A DNA stretch of 64,000 nt from Flavobacterium gelidicaeli (GCF_013294005.1 NZ_JABSNK010000002.1:186001-250000); one strand, 5' to 3'; shown: positions 18,249 through 27,930, counted from the stretch's first letter. Program-made: numbers and translations. The notes: generated from the sequence alone by a model not told the origin.

Positions 18249-18263
18249 GCATACAAAGTATGC
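18249..18263. promoter_or_regulatory. Candidate HxlR operator
   Basis: The perfect palindrome GCATAC-AAA-GTATGC lies in the divergent region between the oxidoreductase start (18181) and the HxlR start (18321). HxlR dimers bind short inverted repeats at such positions. Confidence 0.45.
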
Positions 18264-18320
18264 ACCTACGAACATTTTGTTCTGATTTGCGTTTCTACAG
18301 CCTTTTTAAACCCAAAAAAA

Positions 18321-18647
18321 ATGAAAAAAAGTTATTGTCCTATAGATACTTTCATAAATTCAATTAAAGGAAAAAGAAAAGGCACAATAATTTTATATCT
18401 ATTTCAAGGAGATAAAAGGTATGGCGAACTGGTAAAACTGATGCCCGATATAAATGAGCGCATGATGTCCAAACAACTTAAGGAGTTGGAAAGTGATAGT
18501 TTAATCATTCGCACTGTTTTTCCAGAAGTTCCTCTTCGAGTTGAATACAGTTTGACACAATTAGGAAAAGACATTCACCCTGTTTTAAAAGGCATGTACA
18601 AAGGTGGATTGCTTTTTGAGAAGCTTATTGAAAATCCAGCACATTAA
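18321..18647 (+). CDS. HxlR family winged-helix transcriptional regulator
   Basis: 108 aa. The HxlR signature is visible: KGTIILYLFQGDKRYGELVKLMPDINERMMSKQLKELE, then a wing with YSLTQLGK. Cys6 (MKKSYC) corresponds in position to the redox-sensing Cys6 of B. subtilis YodB. With the divergent oxidoreductase, this suggests a quinone or electrophile response, which is inference. Confidence 0.9.
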   Translation: MKKSYCPIDTFINSIKGKRKGTIILYLFQGDKRYGELVKLMPDINERMMSKQLKELESDSLIIRTVFPEVPLRVEYSLTQLGKDIHPVLKGMYKGGLLFEKLIENPAH

Positions 18648-18697
18648 TTATTTATGTTTTTATATCCTCGTATTTAAAAAAGTGTTGGTTTTCCACT

Positions 18698-18803
18698 CGC
18701 ATGAGGGATGGCAGTGGAAATCCTTTTATGCAGCGTAGCGGAATAAAAGATTGCAACGTACAGCCCGACCCAGCTGTAACGCAGTGGAAGTTGGGGCATG
18801 CCC
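18698..18803 (+). repeat. Dispersed structured repeat, variable-core family (copy A)
   Basis: It reads GAGGGATGGCAGTGGAAATC, CTTTT, a core hairpin, AAAAGATTGCAACGTACAGC, CCGACC, a second variable stem and GGGCATGCCC. Flanks are shared with 57600, 46295, 26444 and 10463. It lies between convergent genes. Confidence 0.78.
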
Positions 18804-18836
18804 AAAAAAAATCCCTCTTGAAATTCAAAAGGGATT
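18803..18836 (-). terminator. Terminator of hflX
   Basis: An 11-bp stem (AATCCCTCTTG / CAAAAGGGATT, one mismatch) is followed on the minus strand by a run of eight T. The stem sequence nearly repeats that of the terminator at 17117. Confidence 0.75.
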
Positions 18837-18905
18837 AGATTGTATTATGTGTGGTTCTCGACTCCTCTAGAACTGACAATGTGCTTTAATAATAATTACT
18901 TATCG

Positions 18906-20156
18906 CTATTCTTCTTCATTGTCATCATCTACTTCTTTTTCGATGGCATCTTTGTAATCAGGATATAAAAACTTGTTGTACGGGAAGCGCGTGATGTGAA
19001 TGTGTCTTACGGCTTCGTAAACGCGTTCTCTGAATTCTTCAAAATTCTCTTTATTGGTGGCCGAGATGAACAACGCATTCTCTTCACCTACACGACCCAT
19101 CCAAGTAGACTTCCATTCTTCAAGAGTGTAGTGTCTTGGCGTTTTTTCGGTCATTAAATCATCGTCGTCAATAGTCAAATGTTTGTAAGCATCAATTTTA
19201 TTGAAAACCATAATTACTGGCTTATCATTGGCTTTGATATCTAATAAGGTTTGATTTACCGATGCAATATGATCTTCGAATTCTGGGTGCGAAATATCAA
19301 CTACGTGCAATAACAAATCTGCTTCGCGCACCTCATCTAGCGTACTTTTGAAAGAATCAACTAGCATCGTAGGCAGTTTACGAATAAATCCTACGGTGTC
19401 TGACAATAAGAAAGGTAGGTTTTTGATCACCACTTTTCGAACTGTTGTATCTAATGTTGCAAACAATTTGTTCTCTACAAACACATCGCTTTTTCCCACG
19501 GCATTCATCAAAGTTGACTTACCAACATTGGTATAACCAACCAAAGCAACACGTACCATAGAACCACGATTACCGCGTTGTGTACCCATTTGCTTGTCAA
19601 TTGCCTTGATTTTATCTTTCAATAAAGCAATTCTATCACGTACAATACGTCTATCGGTTTCAATCTCTGTTTCTCCGGGTCCACGCATTCCAATTCCTCC
19701 TTTTTGACGCTCAAGGTGTGTCCAAAGTCCGGATAATCTAGGTAACATATAAATACATTGTGCTAGCTCGACCTGCGTTCTTGCATAGGAAGTCTCGGCA
19801 CGTTGTGCAAAAATGTCCAGGATAAGGTGTGTTCTATCTAGAATTTTACATTCTACTATTATTTTTGAGATATTCTTTTGTTGCGAAGGGGTAAGTTCAT
19901 CATCAAAAATCAATGTTGAGATTCCGTTTTCCTTTACATACGCATGAATTTCTTCTATTTTTCCAGTACCCATAAAAGTTTTAGGGTTAGGGCGTTCCAT
20001 TTTTTGTGAAAAACGCTTCACCACTTCTCCGCCAGCTGTAAATGTTAAAAACTCTAGCTCGTCAAGATACTCTTTAAGTTTCTCTTCACTTTGATTTTGA
20101 GTTACAATACCAACAATGGCTGTTTTTTCGAAATTTAATACTTCTTTTTCTAACAT
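18906..20156 (-). CDS. hflX: GTPase HflX
   Basis: 416 aa. The HflX N-terminal domain and linker (SGLWTHLERQKGGIGMRGPGETEIETDRR) precede a G domain with G1 GYTNVGKST (207-215), DTVGFIRKLP (G3) and NKID (G4). HflX binds 50S/70S ribosomes and rescues stalled ribosomes under stress. It has its own -7 box and terminator and is not in an operon. Confidence 0.96.
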   Translation of the reverse strand: MLEKEVLNFEKTAIVGIVTQNQSEEKLKEYLDELEFLTFTAGGEVVKRFSQKMERPNPKTFMGTGKIEEIHAYVKENGISTLIFDDELTPSQQKNISKIIVECKILDRTHLILDIFAQRAETSYARTQVELAQCIYMLPRLSGLWTHLERQKGGIGMRGPGETEIETDRRIVRDRIALLKDKIKAIDKQMGTQRGNRGSMVRVALVGYTNVGKSTLMNAVGKSDVFVENKLFATLDTTVRKVVIKNLPFLLSDTVGFIRKLPTMLVDSFKSTLDEVREADLLLHVVDISHPEFEDHIASVNQTLLDIKANDKPVIMVFNKIDAYKHLTIDDDDLMTEKTPRHYTLEEWKSTWMGRVGEENALFISATNKENFEEFRERVYEAVRHIHITRFPYNKFLYPDYKDAIEKEVDDDNEEE

Positions 20157-20172
20157 ATCTTTGTATAAGTTA

Positions 20173-20180
20173 CAAATTTA
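20173..20180 (-). promoter_or_regulatory. -7 box for hflX
   Basis: TAAATTTG on the minus strand, 16 nt upstream of the ATG at 20156; fits TAnnTTTG. Confidence 0.45.
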
Positions 20181-20280
20181 ATCATTTGTACGCTACAATG
20201 GGTAACTACTAGTGCTTTTTAAACTATTATAAAGAAATATTAAGGTTTTTTTTAACAAAAACGATGTATATAAAGTAGCG

Positions 20281-21147
20281 TTACTCGTATAAATAAGTGG
20301 TTTTAGTTTTTACTATTCCGTTTTCTTCAATAAGCGCTTGTGAAATAGGATAATTGTTAGCGTTATATTTAAATGTTGCGGATTTACCTACATAGTTTGT
20401 TGATGTTGCTTTAGAATTCAATTCATTATGGTCAGATATTGATTGCAATTCAAATTCCTCTTCATAAAAAGAAATCAACGGAACGATTACTTTATAATTC
20501 TCACCAAAGGTATTTTTAGCCATTAAAGACTTAACCGAATTTTTATCATCATAACTATAGTAAATAATTGTTTTGTCACCTACAAGTCCTTTGTCTCTCG
20601 ATAAATTCTCTTTGTAATAACCATATTCTTTTTTACTGATAATTTGCTGGTTATAATCTCTAGAAGTTCGTCTAACAACGATTCCGTTTTCAACAATATA
20701 TTCATTGTCTTCAACAAAATTTTGATGGGTATTACTCTTTTTAGTATCGGCTTTAATTCTTGCTCCTTCGTACTTAAAAGTTACTGTTTTAGTAACATTC
20801 TCGCCGTTTTCATCGTATTTTTTACTAAATTTTGTTAGTCGATTTGTGTTATCATAAGTGTAATTAGTAACTTCTTTCCAATTACTTCCTTCGCGTTCTT
20901 TTACGGTCATATCAAGTAAGCCGTTTGTATTATAAAAAAAGCCCTGAATAACATCTGAGGTTTTAATCGAAAGAATTTTTCCGTCTTTGAATACAATTGT
21001 TTTGTTTACAATTTCGCCATCTTTTAAATTTCGGAAATTTGTTTTAACAATATTGATTCGTTTTAATGCAACGGCATTTTCTTGTGCTTGAGTTTGCACA
21101 AAGCAAAGCTGGGCCGCTATTAGCAGGGCCATAAAGTAGGTTTTCAT
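20281..21147 (-). CDS. Secreted protein with YD/RHS-like strand repeats, function unknown
   Basis: 288 aa from the ATG at 21147, which directly begins a signal peptide (MKTYFMALLIAAQLCFVQTQA). An upstream ATG at 21183 adds 12 residues that would spoil the signal peptide. The mature part has short repeats such as VTNYTYDNTNRLTKFSKKYDENGENVTKTVTFKYEG, resembling YD/RHS repeats. There is no toxin domain or T9SS sorting tail. Monocistronic. Confidence 0.75.
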   Translation of the reverse strand: MKTYFMALLIAAQLCFVQTQAQENAVALKRINIVKTNFRNLKDGEIVNKTIVFKDGKILSIKTSDVIQGFFYNTNGLLDMTVKEREGSNWKEVTNYTYDNTNRLTKFSKKYDENGENVTKTVTFKYEGARIKADTKKSNTHQNFVEDNEYIVENGIVVRRTSRDYNQQIISKKEYGYYKENLSRDKGLVGDKTIIYYSYDDKNSVKSLMAKNTFGENYKVIVPLISFYEEEFELQSISDHNELNSKATSTNYVGKSATFKYNANNYPISQALIEENGIVKTKTTYLYE

Positions 21148-21250
21148 GTGGTATTCATAAAGATTTGGGACTGCAAAATACAAAAATCAAATAAGAACCC
21201 TACTCCTTTCGCTATTAAATATAAGTTATTGCATTGTTAGTTCTAAAAGT

Positions 21251-21286
21251 AAAAAGGGACTATCGCATTAAACGAAGTCCCTTTTT
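21251..21286 (-). terminator. Terminator of the FKBP gene
   Basis: AAAAAGGGACT (21251-21261) pairs perfectly with AGTCCCTTTTT (21276-21286). It lies directly after the FKBP stop on the minus strand. Confidence 0.8.
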
Positions 21287-21287
21287 A

Positions 21288-21737
21288 TTAATTTACTGAA
21301 ATCAGTTTTACATCAAATATAAGTACCGATCCTCCTGGAATGGGACCAGAATCACTACCCCCATACCCTAAGTGTGATGGTATTAAAAGAATACCACTTC
21401 CACCTTCTCTAAAATAAGGAATTCCTTCTGTCCAGCCTTTTATCACTTGATTTAAACCAAAACTTATTCCTTCTGGTTTACTTTCATCAAAAACAGATCC
21501 GTCAGTAAATGCCCCTTTATAAGCAACCGTTACATTAGACGTTGCTGTAGGTTGTGCACCTGTTCCTGCCTCATTGATTACATAATACAAACCACTGGCA
21601 GTTTTTTTAGCATTCAAATTGTTTTTAGCAATATAATCTGTAATTTCTTGTTCGTTTTTAGCTACATAATCCACATCTTTATCTTTTTCACAAGAGATAA
21701 AAAGTGTTAGAATAACAGCAAATAAAGCATATTTCAT
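21288..21737 (-). CDS. FKBP-type peptidyl-prolyl isomerase, lipoprotein
   Basis: 149 aa. The lipobox is FISC with Cys16. The FKBP domain is clear: VTVAYKGAFTDGSVFDESKP, NQVIKGWTEGIPYFREGG, LLIPSHLGYG and LIFDVKLISV. It would assist folding of exported proteins in the periplasm or at the surface. A -7 box lies 25 nt upstream. Confidence 0.93.
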   Translation of the reverse strand: MKYALFAVILTLFISCEKDKDVDYVAKNEQEITDYIAKNNLNAKKTASGLYYVINEAGTGAQPTATSNVTVAYKGAFTDGSVFDESKPEGISFGLNQVIKGWTEGIPYFREGGSGILLIPSHLGYGGSDSGPIPGGSVLIFDVKLISVN

Positions 21738-21761
21738 AGTATTTCAATTTTTAGAATAGCG

Positions 21762-21769
21762 CAAATATA
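21762..21769 (-). promoter_or_regulatory. -7 box for the FKBP gene
   Basis: TATATTTG on the minus strand, 24 nt before the ATG at 21737. Confidence 0.5.
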
Positions 21770-21798
21770 ATCAAACTGATTTTCATATTGCTAAAACA

Positions 21799-23151
21799 TT
21801 ACTTGCTAAAAATTTGAACATCATCTAATTGAAATGTTCCATCTAAAGCTAAGTTTTTTCCTGAACCTATGTATTTAAAAGCAATATTTATTTTTCCTTG
21901 GTAACTGGATAAGTCAATTTTTCCAGATCCTATAAACTGACTGTCGGGTGTGGCTTGGCTAGGCATTTTAACGTCTAGTTTAACCCAATTTGCTTTATCA
22001 ACATTGAGTCCGTCAAAATTTGTGGCGATGTAAACTTCTAGTGCATTTAATGGTGAATCTACATCCAGTTCTTCTTGCGCAGTTCTAAAAGTTAGTATTT
22101 CATTTTCTTGCAAATCCATATCAATTTTAGGAGAAATTAACCAAGCAATATTCGAGTTAACTTTGGTTCCGCTGATAGCAAATTCAGCATATCCATTTCC
22201 GGCGAGTACGCCTGACCTCCAAAAAAGTTTCCCCTCTTCTACTATATTTGCCCACCCAGGTAAACTTAAATTTGCTTTATCGGTAACCGATTGGAAGTTT
22301 TCGATAAAAAAAGGAACCGCTCTTTCTCCTTCCATTTTCACATCGTTCTCTGACCGAGCTACTAACTGAAAATAATCTCCAAATTTTGTCAAAACACCAC
22401 GAACTTTCCCACTACCACCAGGAACTAAGTTTGCTGAAAATCGTGCATAACTACTCGTTCTAAAAATAATTTGATTGCCTTCATCATCCAGTAAACTCCA
22501 GTTTGTAGCACCTCCAATATCATTTGCCTCTTCATAATAAGTGCGCCCAATAGCATCTTCTTTAAACTGTACGGCATCAAACTCTACTAAAGTATTTAAC
22601 TTTTTATCATCCTGAGCTTCAGCAATTGTCATTGGCGTGACTAATTGATCATCTGTTAAATTTGTACATGAGGCAAGCAATACATTTTGATAATCATTTT
22701 GTGACAAACGCCCAACGCCACCTATATTAAAACTACTTACATAAATAGTTCCTATTCTAAGGCTACCATACTTTATATCTGTAAATTGATCCTTAAGTTT
22801 GATATATACTTTATTACCCAAACGGTAATCAACATAAGTATTACTTACATCTACCGGAACGCTAAAACCTATTGCTTTTGTTGTGGCTGTTGCCAAAGTT
22901 TGAAAAGAAATCGCTTTAAAGAAATTCCCGTATTCATCGCTAGACACAACATATGCCTCAATAATATCATCATATTTATACTGACTTACAATGTGATTTG
23001 TCACATCATGTATTTCAACCACGGTTTTATTTGGCGTTAAGCTGGCTTGATCACATTCTAGATTGGGGATCCCAACCTCATCATTTACACAACTAAAAAA
23101 AACAGTACACAATACCATTAAACAAAAATAATTACTCCATTGTAACTTCAT
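21799..23151 (-). CDS. DUF5689 domain lipoprotein, partner of the TonB receptor
   Basis: 450 aa. The lipobox is VFFSC (Cys21). A DUF5689 domain (about 55-270) with VVSSDEYGNFFKAISFQ and a choice-of-anchor-like beta domain (about 280-450; PFFIENFQ, WANIVEEGKLFWRSG, FQLDDVQIF) follow. It begins 15 nt after the TonB-dependent receptor gene ends, so they form a pair. By analogy with SusC/SusD it is likely a surface lipoprotein that captures a ligand for the receptor. The ligand is unknown. Confidence 0.85.
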   Translation of the reverse strand: MKLQWSNYFCLMVLCTVFFSCVNDEVGIPNLECDQASLTPNKTVVEIHDVTNHIVSQYKYDDIIEAYVVSSDEYGNFFKAISFQTLATATTKAIGFSVPVDVSNTYVDYRLGNKVYIKLKDQFTDIKYGSLRIGTIYVSSFNIGGVGRLSQNDYQNVLLASCTNLTDDQLVTPMTIAEAQDDKKLNTLVEFDAVQFKEDAIGRTYYEEANDIGGATNWSLLDDEGNQIIFRTSSYARFSANLVPGGSGKVRGVLTKFGDYFQLVARSENDVKMEGERAVPFFIENFQSVTDKANLSLPGWANIVEEGKLFWRSGVLAGNGYAEFAISGTKVNSNIAWLISPKIDMDLQENEILTFRTAQEELDVDSPLNALEVYIATNFDGLNVDKANWVKLDVKMPSQATPDSQFIGSGKIDLSSYQGKINIAFKYIGSGKNLALDGTFQLDDVQIFSK

Positions 23152-23166
23152 AATAAGTGTTTTTAT

Positions 23167-26004
23167 TTATAAATTAAAAGATAGGTTTAGAAAAAATGTT
23201 CTTCCATATCCATAGTAATATTTACTTCCAAAAGAAGGGGTACCGCTAGCAACATCTTGGTCTAATTGCCTAAAGTTTCCATTTCTAGCTTGCTCATAAC
23301 CTCCTGTTTTATATTTTAGATCTAAAACATTATTGATACTAATAAATAAACCAATATATTTTCTTTTTATTCTCCACGATTTTCCTCCTATTATGTTTAG
23401 CAAGAATAAATCTGGAAAACGTTCTTGTTTTAATAACTCACCGGCTCTTGCAGCTGTGGCTTCGGGAAAGGGGAATCCGCTTGCTGGATTTATATTAAAA
23501 CTATTGGTTCTAGTAATGGATGAAAAATCGATGTAAGCATCCGTCAAGAAGTTAACATTTGTGGCAACCCACCAATATTTTGGGTCTCGATATTCTAGTC
23601 CAAAACTATAAGCTTGTTGTGGCATTCCTGGCTGTCTGTAATTTTTTAATAATGCCTTGCCAAAATCAAATGAAGGCTTTGTGTTTTCTACCGTTGCCAA
23701 AGCATCATTGCTTACCGTTAAATTAGGATTATTATCATAACTATTTTTTCCATACGCTGCTGCTAAAGTCACCTTGATTGTTGTAGTGAGTTGGTGTTCA
23801 AAACTCAACTCTACACCTATATTTTTTGTATCAATATCAGTAAGTGTCTGGCTAACAAAAGCATTTGTATTGGTATTTCCCGCTCCATTGTCAAAAATTC
23901 CTTCAGCATAAAAAAAAGAGGTTTTTGTAGCATCTTTCATCGCGATATAATAAGCTGAAAAACGCGCTTTAAACTTAGGTGCTCTAAATATATAGTTTAA
24001 ATCTAAACTGTTTACAGTCTCACTATTGAGTCCGTCAAGGGTGGAATTATTTAATCGTGAATTAGGAAAAGTATTTCTTAAAGTTGGCGCTTTAGTAAGA
24101 TGTGCGGCATTAAAATTTAACAGTTGCTTACCCGAAAATTTATAAGTCAGTCCACCTTTGAAACCAAAATTTTCGAAATTTATCTTTTGGCTTTTGCCAA
24201 AAGAAATGCTTTCATAGATTCCGTTTTTATACAAACCCTCCCTTTGATAATTGGTGCTTGAGAAAGTTTGTGCTAAGTAAAAATCGATTTTATCGTAAGA
24301 AAATTTAAACTGCGTAAAAGCATCTAATGTTGTTGCGTCAAAATTGTAGTTGTATCCATACTCATCCCCTACTTTAACTTGTCTGTTGGGATTATTTAAG
24401 TCGGCTTGTGCTTGTTTCCCTTTGTAAAAACCATCGATATCTTCAAAATAAGTTCCGCCTAATAAGTCTAACAATTTTTGATAGTTGTGCGATTTTAATT
24501 TTCTAAAAGTCGCTCCCACTTGTATGGATAGATTTTCATTTACCTGAGTATTAAAAACTGAATTAGCAACAAATAACTTATCATCAGTACGGTCTTCGTA
24601 CAAAACATAATGACTTCTAGCTGGTTCGTAGGCTGTAATTGTTCCATTATTATCTAAAACAGCTGTTTGATTTGCACGGTATAACGCCTCCCAATCAATT
24701 TGCGGATTAGCTAAAAAAGCGGTTTTACTTTTCTCAGCATTTTCAAAATCTGGAGTAAAATCTCCTGAATATTCACCGTTGTCTTTAGCGTACAAAGCGC
24801 TAAAATAACTAGGTAGTTTTCTAAAATAGGTAGGGTCAGGACTATTTGCATTTTGATAATCTATTTTACTATTGCCTATTTGTCCAAATTGGTACATGAC
24901 ACTGGTATTAACATTAGAATGATCATTAATTTTAAAATAATGATTTAACATAAAAATAGGCTCTTTGATTGTCTTGACTCTTGAATTTCGTCTTTTACCG
25001 TTTTGATATCCCCAATAGGCATTGTATTTTTCGCTAGTCAAGCCAATAACCTCAGCAGAATTAGGTGAATTCTTACCTCTTTTATTAGGCGTATACATTC
25101 CTGTGAAGTTTATTGAATGCTGTTCATTTATTTTCTTTTCGACACCTATTAGTAAAGAACTAGCGTCATAAGTTGTTCCTTCAAAATGTCCTTCATTAGT
25201 AAATCTTTTTCCAGCAGAAATTACATACGCCCAACCGCTACTATTCATTCCGGAAGCATGTGTTGCCATAGCGCGCCAGTTATAATTTGTATTGGTTGCT
25301 GATAAAGTAATTCTAGTACCTGCCCTATAAGTTGAAGCACGGGTATTCATGTGTTGCGTTCCTAATACCCCACCAAAACTATAATCTGAAGGCGCTGTTC
25401 CTATTGTGAATTCTTGATTACGGGTGGCGTCATTTAGTCCACCCCAATTGCTCCATTGCGGTCGGCCGTCATAGAGTTTATTCATTGGTATACCATTGAG
25501 CATAATTATAGCTTGTTCTGTATTGAGTCCGCGCATTTTAAAACGCGCTTGTCCCCAATTAAAAGCGGCAGCTTGCTGAAAAACATCTTTGGAAGATTGC
25601 AACATTCCTGATATACTTTCAGACCCACTATTGTCTTCACTTAAATCGGTATCAAAAAGTCTAATTACAGTTGTTTGTAAATGGGTAATATCATCATCTT
25701 CTAAAATAACACTGCCTAAGTTTACCATTTGATTCTCAATAATTGACACTGGAAACAAGGCGTCTTTATAACCTTGATTATGAAAAAGCAATAAATGTTC
25801 GCCTACTGGAATGGTTTCAAAATTAAACGTTCCAGTTACAGTAGTTAATTGCATTTCGTTAGTGTTTTGAATAGTTACAACCACATACTGCAACGGTTGT
25901 TGTGTTTTAGCATCCAATACTTTTCCGGAAACTCCAGTTGGGTTTTGCGCCCATAAAAACCCCATTTGAAAAATAAAAAATAGTCTGATCAAGTTTTCTT
26001 TCAT
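23167..26004 (-). CDS. TonB-dependent receptor with carboxypeptidase-like regulatory domain
   Basis: 945 aa. A signal peptide (ending FLWAQ) precedes a CarboxypepD_reg-like domain (about 23-105; GVSGKVLDAKTQQPLQYVVV). The plug domain (about 130-230) has RFKMRGLNTEQAIIMLNGIP, and a 22-strand barrel ends in GRTFFLNLSFNL with the terminal aromatic-hydrophobic pattern. Imports a substrate using TonB energy. It forms an operon with the DUF5689 lipoprotein. Confidence 0.94.
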   Translation of the reverse strand: MKENLIRLFFIFQMGFLWAQNPTGVSGKVLDAKTQQPLQYVVVTIQNTNEMQLTTVTGTFNFETIPVGEHLLLFHNQGYKDALFPVSIIENQMVNLGSVILEDDDITHLQTTVIRLFDTDLSEDNSGSESISGMLQSSKDVFQQAAAFNWGQARFKMRGLNTEQAIIMLNGIPMNKLYDGRPQWSNWGGLNDATRNQEFTIGTAPSDYSFGGVLGTQHMNTRASTYRAGTRITLSATNTNYNWRAMATHASGMNSSGWAYVISAGKRFTNEGHFEGTTYDASSLLIGVEKKINEQHSINFTGMYTPNKRGKNSPNSAEVIGLTSEKYNAYWGYQNGKRRNSRVKTIKEPIFMLNHYFKINDHSNVNTSVMYQFGQIGNSKIDYQNANSPDPTYFRKLPSYFSALYAKDNGEYSGDFTPDFENAEKSKTAFLANPQIDWEALYRANQTAVLDNNGTITAYEPARSHYVLYEDRTDDKLFVANSVFNTQVNENLSIQVGATFRKLKSHNYQKLLDLLGGTYFEDIDGFYKGKQAQADLNNPNRQVKVGDEYGYNYNFDATTLDAFTQFKFSYDKIDFYLAQTFSSTNYQREGLYKNGIYESISFGKSQKINFENFGFKGGLTYKFSGKQLLNFNAAHLTKAPTLRNTFPNSRLNNSTLDGLNSETVNSLDLNYIFRAPKFKARFSAYYIAMKDATKTSFFYAEGIFDNGAGNTNTNAFVSQTLTDIDTKNIGVELSFEHQLTTTIKVTLAAAYGKNSYDNNPNLTVSNDALATVENTKPSFDFGKALLKNYRQPGMPQQAYSFGLEYRDPKYWWVATNVNFLTDAYIDFSSITRTNSFNINPASGFPFPEATAARAGELLKQERFPDLFLLNIIGGKSWRIKRKYIGLFISINNVLDLKYKTGGYEQARNGNFRQLDQDVASGTPSFGSKYYYGYGRTFFLNLSFNL

Positions 26005-26443
26005 AAAGGATTCTAATTTAAAATTACGCGGTTTTATCCTAAAAATTTAGGAGTTGCACGGCAAATAGCCTATAAATAAAGTAGTAGGAATAGGGCAAAG
26101 CTGTGACTTGATAAAAACAGATAATGTTTTTAAATGAGAACGGATTTACAGCAAATTTGGGGATTGCAAAACCGTTGTGCGCTTATGGAAAGTGGTATTT
26201 ATAAACGGACTAGAAAAGACTAAATTATTGATTTTCAGTGCGTAATATAAGTAAAATATTATGTAATTCAATATTTTGATAAGAATTTTATTCTAAAATA
26301 ATAAAAAAAGATAATTAATAGCCGCTGATTTACTTTAAAATTTTAAAGTAAGCACTGTAATTTTGGTTTAATAAAAAAGAGCGTGGGTGCACTGCGGTTG
26401 CTGTCGAGAGAATTTAATTGTATGCACTAAACGACATCAATAA
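26005..26443. other. Gene-free stretch upstream of the TonB receptor
   Basis: No ORF is supported. A perfect 22-nt palindrome (TTACTTTAAAA and its inverse) lies at 26330-26351, and a short CCTAAAaatTTAGG lies at 26038-26051 close to the receptor start. Neither can be assigned; both are possible regulator sites. Confidence 0.4.
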
Positions 26444-26508
26444 TCCCGATGGAAACAGGTATCCTTTATTGCCAGGGTTTGGCAATAAAGATACTGTGTA
26501 CAGCGGGA
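26444..26508 (+). repeat. Dispersed structured repeat, variable-core family (copy D)
   Basis: It reads TCCCGATGGAAACAGGTATC, CTTT, a stem ATTGCC/GGCAAT, AAAGATACTGTGTACAGCGG and GA. It is the most compact copy. Confidence 0.72.
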
Positions 26509-26550
26509 CTGATTTTATTATGAAAAAATGACGTTGTATTCCTAAAAAAA

Positions 26551-27765
26551 CTACTGGATGGCTTTTATTCGAGAAACCATTAATGCAATCAGGATTCCGA
26601 AAAGGCCTATAAAAGCAAATGAAAATCGCAAACCAAAGGCTTCAGCAATGTACCCAATTACGGGGGGTCCCATCAAGAATCCTAGGAAACTCACACTTGA
26701 AACTATAGTCAAAGCTTCTCCAGGAGGAACGGTGGTGTTTTTACCTGCCAGACTATATAAGGTAGGGACAATTGTTGAAACACCAAGACCTACTAGCATA
26801 AAACCGAGCATTGAAGGCACTAAATACGGAAAAATAACGGCGGTAAAGAGCCCTGTAGAAATCATGATACCGCTGGTTTGAATGACTTTTTTTCTTCCAA
26901 AACGCTGAATCAATCCATCTCCTAAAAAACGACCGCTGGCCATCATAACCATAAAGGAAGTATATCCTAAAATGATTAAAGAACCTGGTGCTTTTACGAC
27001 ATCCTTAAAGTAGAGTCCGCTCCAGTCAAACATGATTCCTTCACTGGCCATGCAACCAAAACCAATCACCCCAAGCCAAATTAAGGCGCTATCAGGTTTT
27101 ATAAATAATTTATTGCTTTCGACTGTTTTAGGTCTTTCTTTTGCTTTGATTAAAAATTTATAATTGAAAGCAATTAGCGTCATTACAACAAATCCCACAA
27201 TTAGAAAATGGTGGTATGGCGAAAAATTGAACGCGAGCATTCCTAAACCGATTAATGCTCCGGTGAATCCCGCAAAACTCCACATACCGTGAAAGGAAGC
27301 CATGATTGTTTTTTTGTATAATTTTTCGGTGTAAACGCCTTGGGTGTTGATGGCGATGTTGTTCATGTTTCCAAATAATCCAAATAGAAATAACCCAAAA
27401 CCAAGTTGCCATGCGTTTGTAGCGAGTCCAATATTAGTAAGGCTAAAAGCATACATTAAAAGTGAAAATACTCCTATGCGGTGGCTCCCAAAACGAGTTA
27501 CTAATTTTCCTGAAAAAGGCATCATTATTAACTGACCAACGGGAAGCGCAAAAAGAATGGTTCCTAAGTCAGCGTCACTTAAATGCAAGGCTACTTTGAT
27601 GTCAGGAATTCTACTGGCCCAAGTGGCAAAACACAAACCCATCCCAAAATAAAATGCAGAAACTGCCCAGCGAATTCTCCTTAAGTAAGAGGTTTTAGCT
27701 TTCTTGTATGATTTTTTAAGCTTTCCTTCGGTTTTGAAGCGGTATATAAAATTTAAATCTATCAA
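26551..27765 (-). CDS. MFS transporter
   Basis: 404 aa with about 12 hydrophobic helices after a 30-residue cytoplasmic N-terminus. It shows the MFS loop motif GKLVTRFGSHRIG between helices 2 and 3 and a second RFGRKK in the C-terminal half. WASRIPDIKVALHLSDADLGTILFALPVGQ resembles the YbjJ-type MFS subgroup. Substrate unknown. No co-transcribed neighbour. Confidence 0.9.
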   Translation of the reverse strand: MIDLNFIYRFKTEGKLKKSYKKAKTSYLRRIRWAVSAFYFGMGLCFATWASRIPDIKVALHLSDADLGTILFALPVGQLIMMPFSGKLVTRFGSHRIGVFSLLMYAFSLTNIGLATNAWQLGFGLFLFGLFGNMNNIAINTQGVYTEKLYKKTIMASFHGMWSFAGFTGALIGLGMLAFNFSPYHHFLIVGFVVMTLIAFNYKFLIKAKERPKTVESNKLFIKPDSALIWLGVIGFGCMASEGIMFDWSGLYFKDVVKAPGSLIILGYTSFMVMMASGRFLGDGLIQRFGRKKVIQTSGIMISTGLFTAVIFPYLVPSMLGFMLVGLGVSTIVPTLYSLAGKNTTVPPGEALTIVSSVSFLGFLMGPPVIGYIAEAFGLRFSFAFIGLFGILIALMVSRIKAIQ

Positions 27766-27930
27766 ATCGTTTTTCTTTTTTTTACTAATTCAATTGGCAA
27801 AAATACAAAAAAGGATTGCGTTATGTTTTGTTAATAGCAGTGCTACAATTAATTACATCGTTATTGTTTATAAATTTAATTTTAAAAAGTAGGCTTTTGA
27901 CTTTAGATTCTTAAAATTTGGTGTCTGTTT

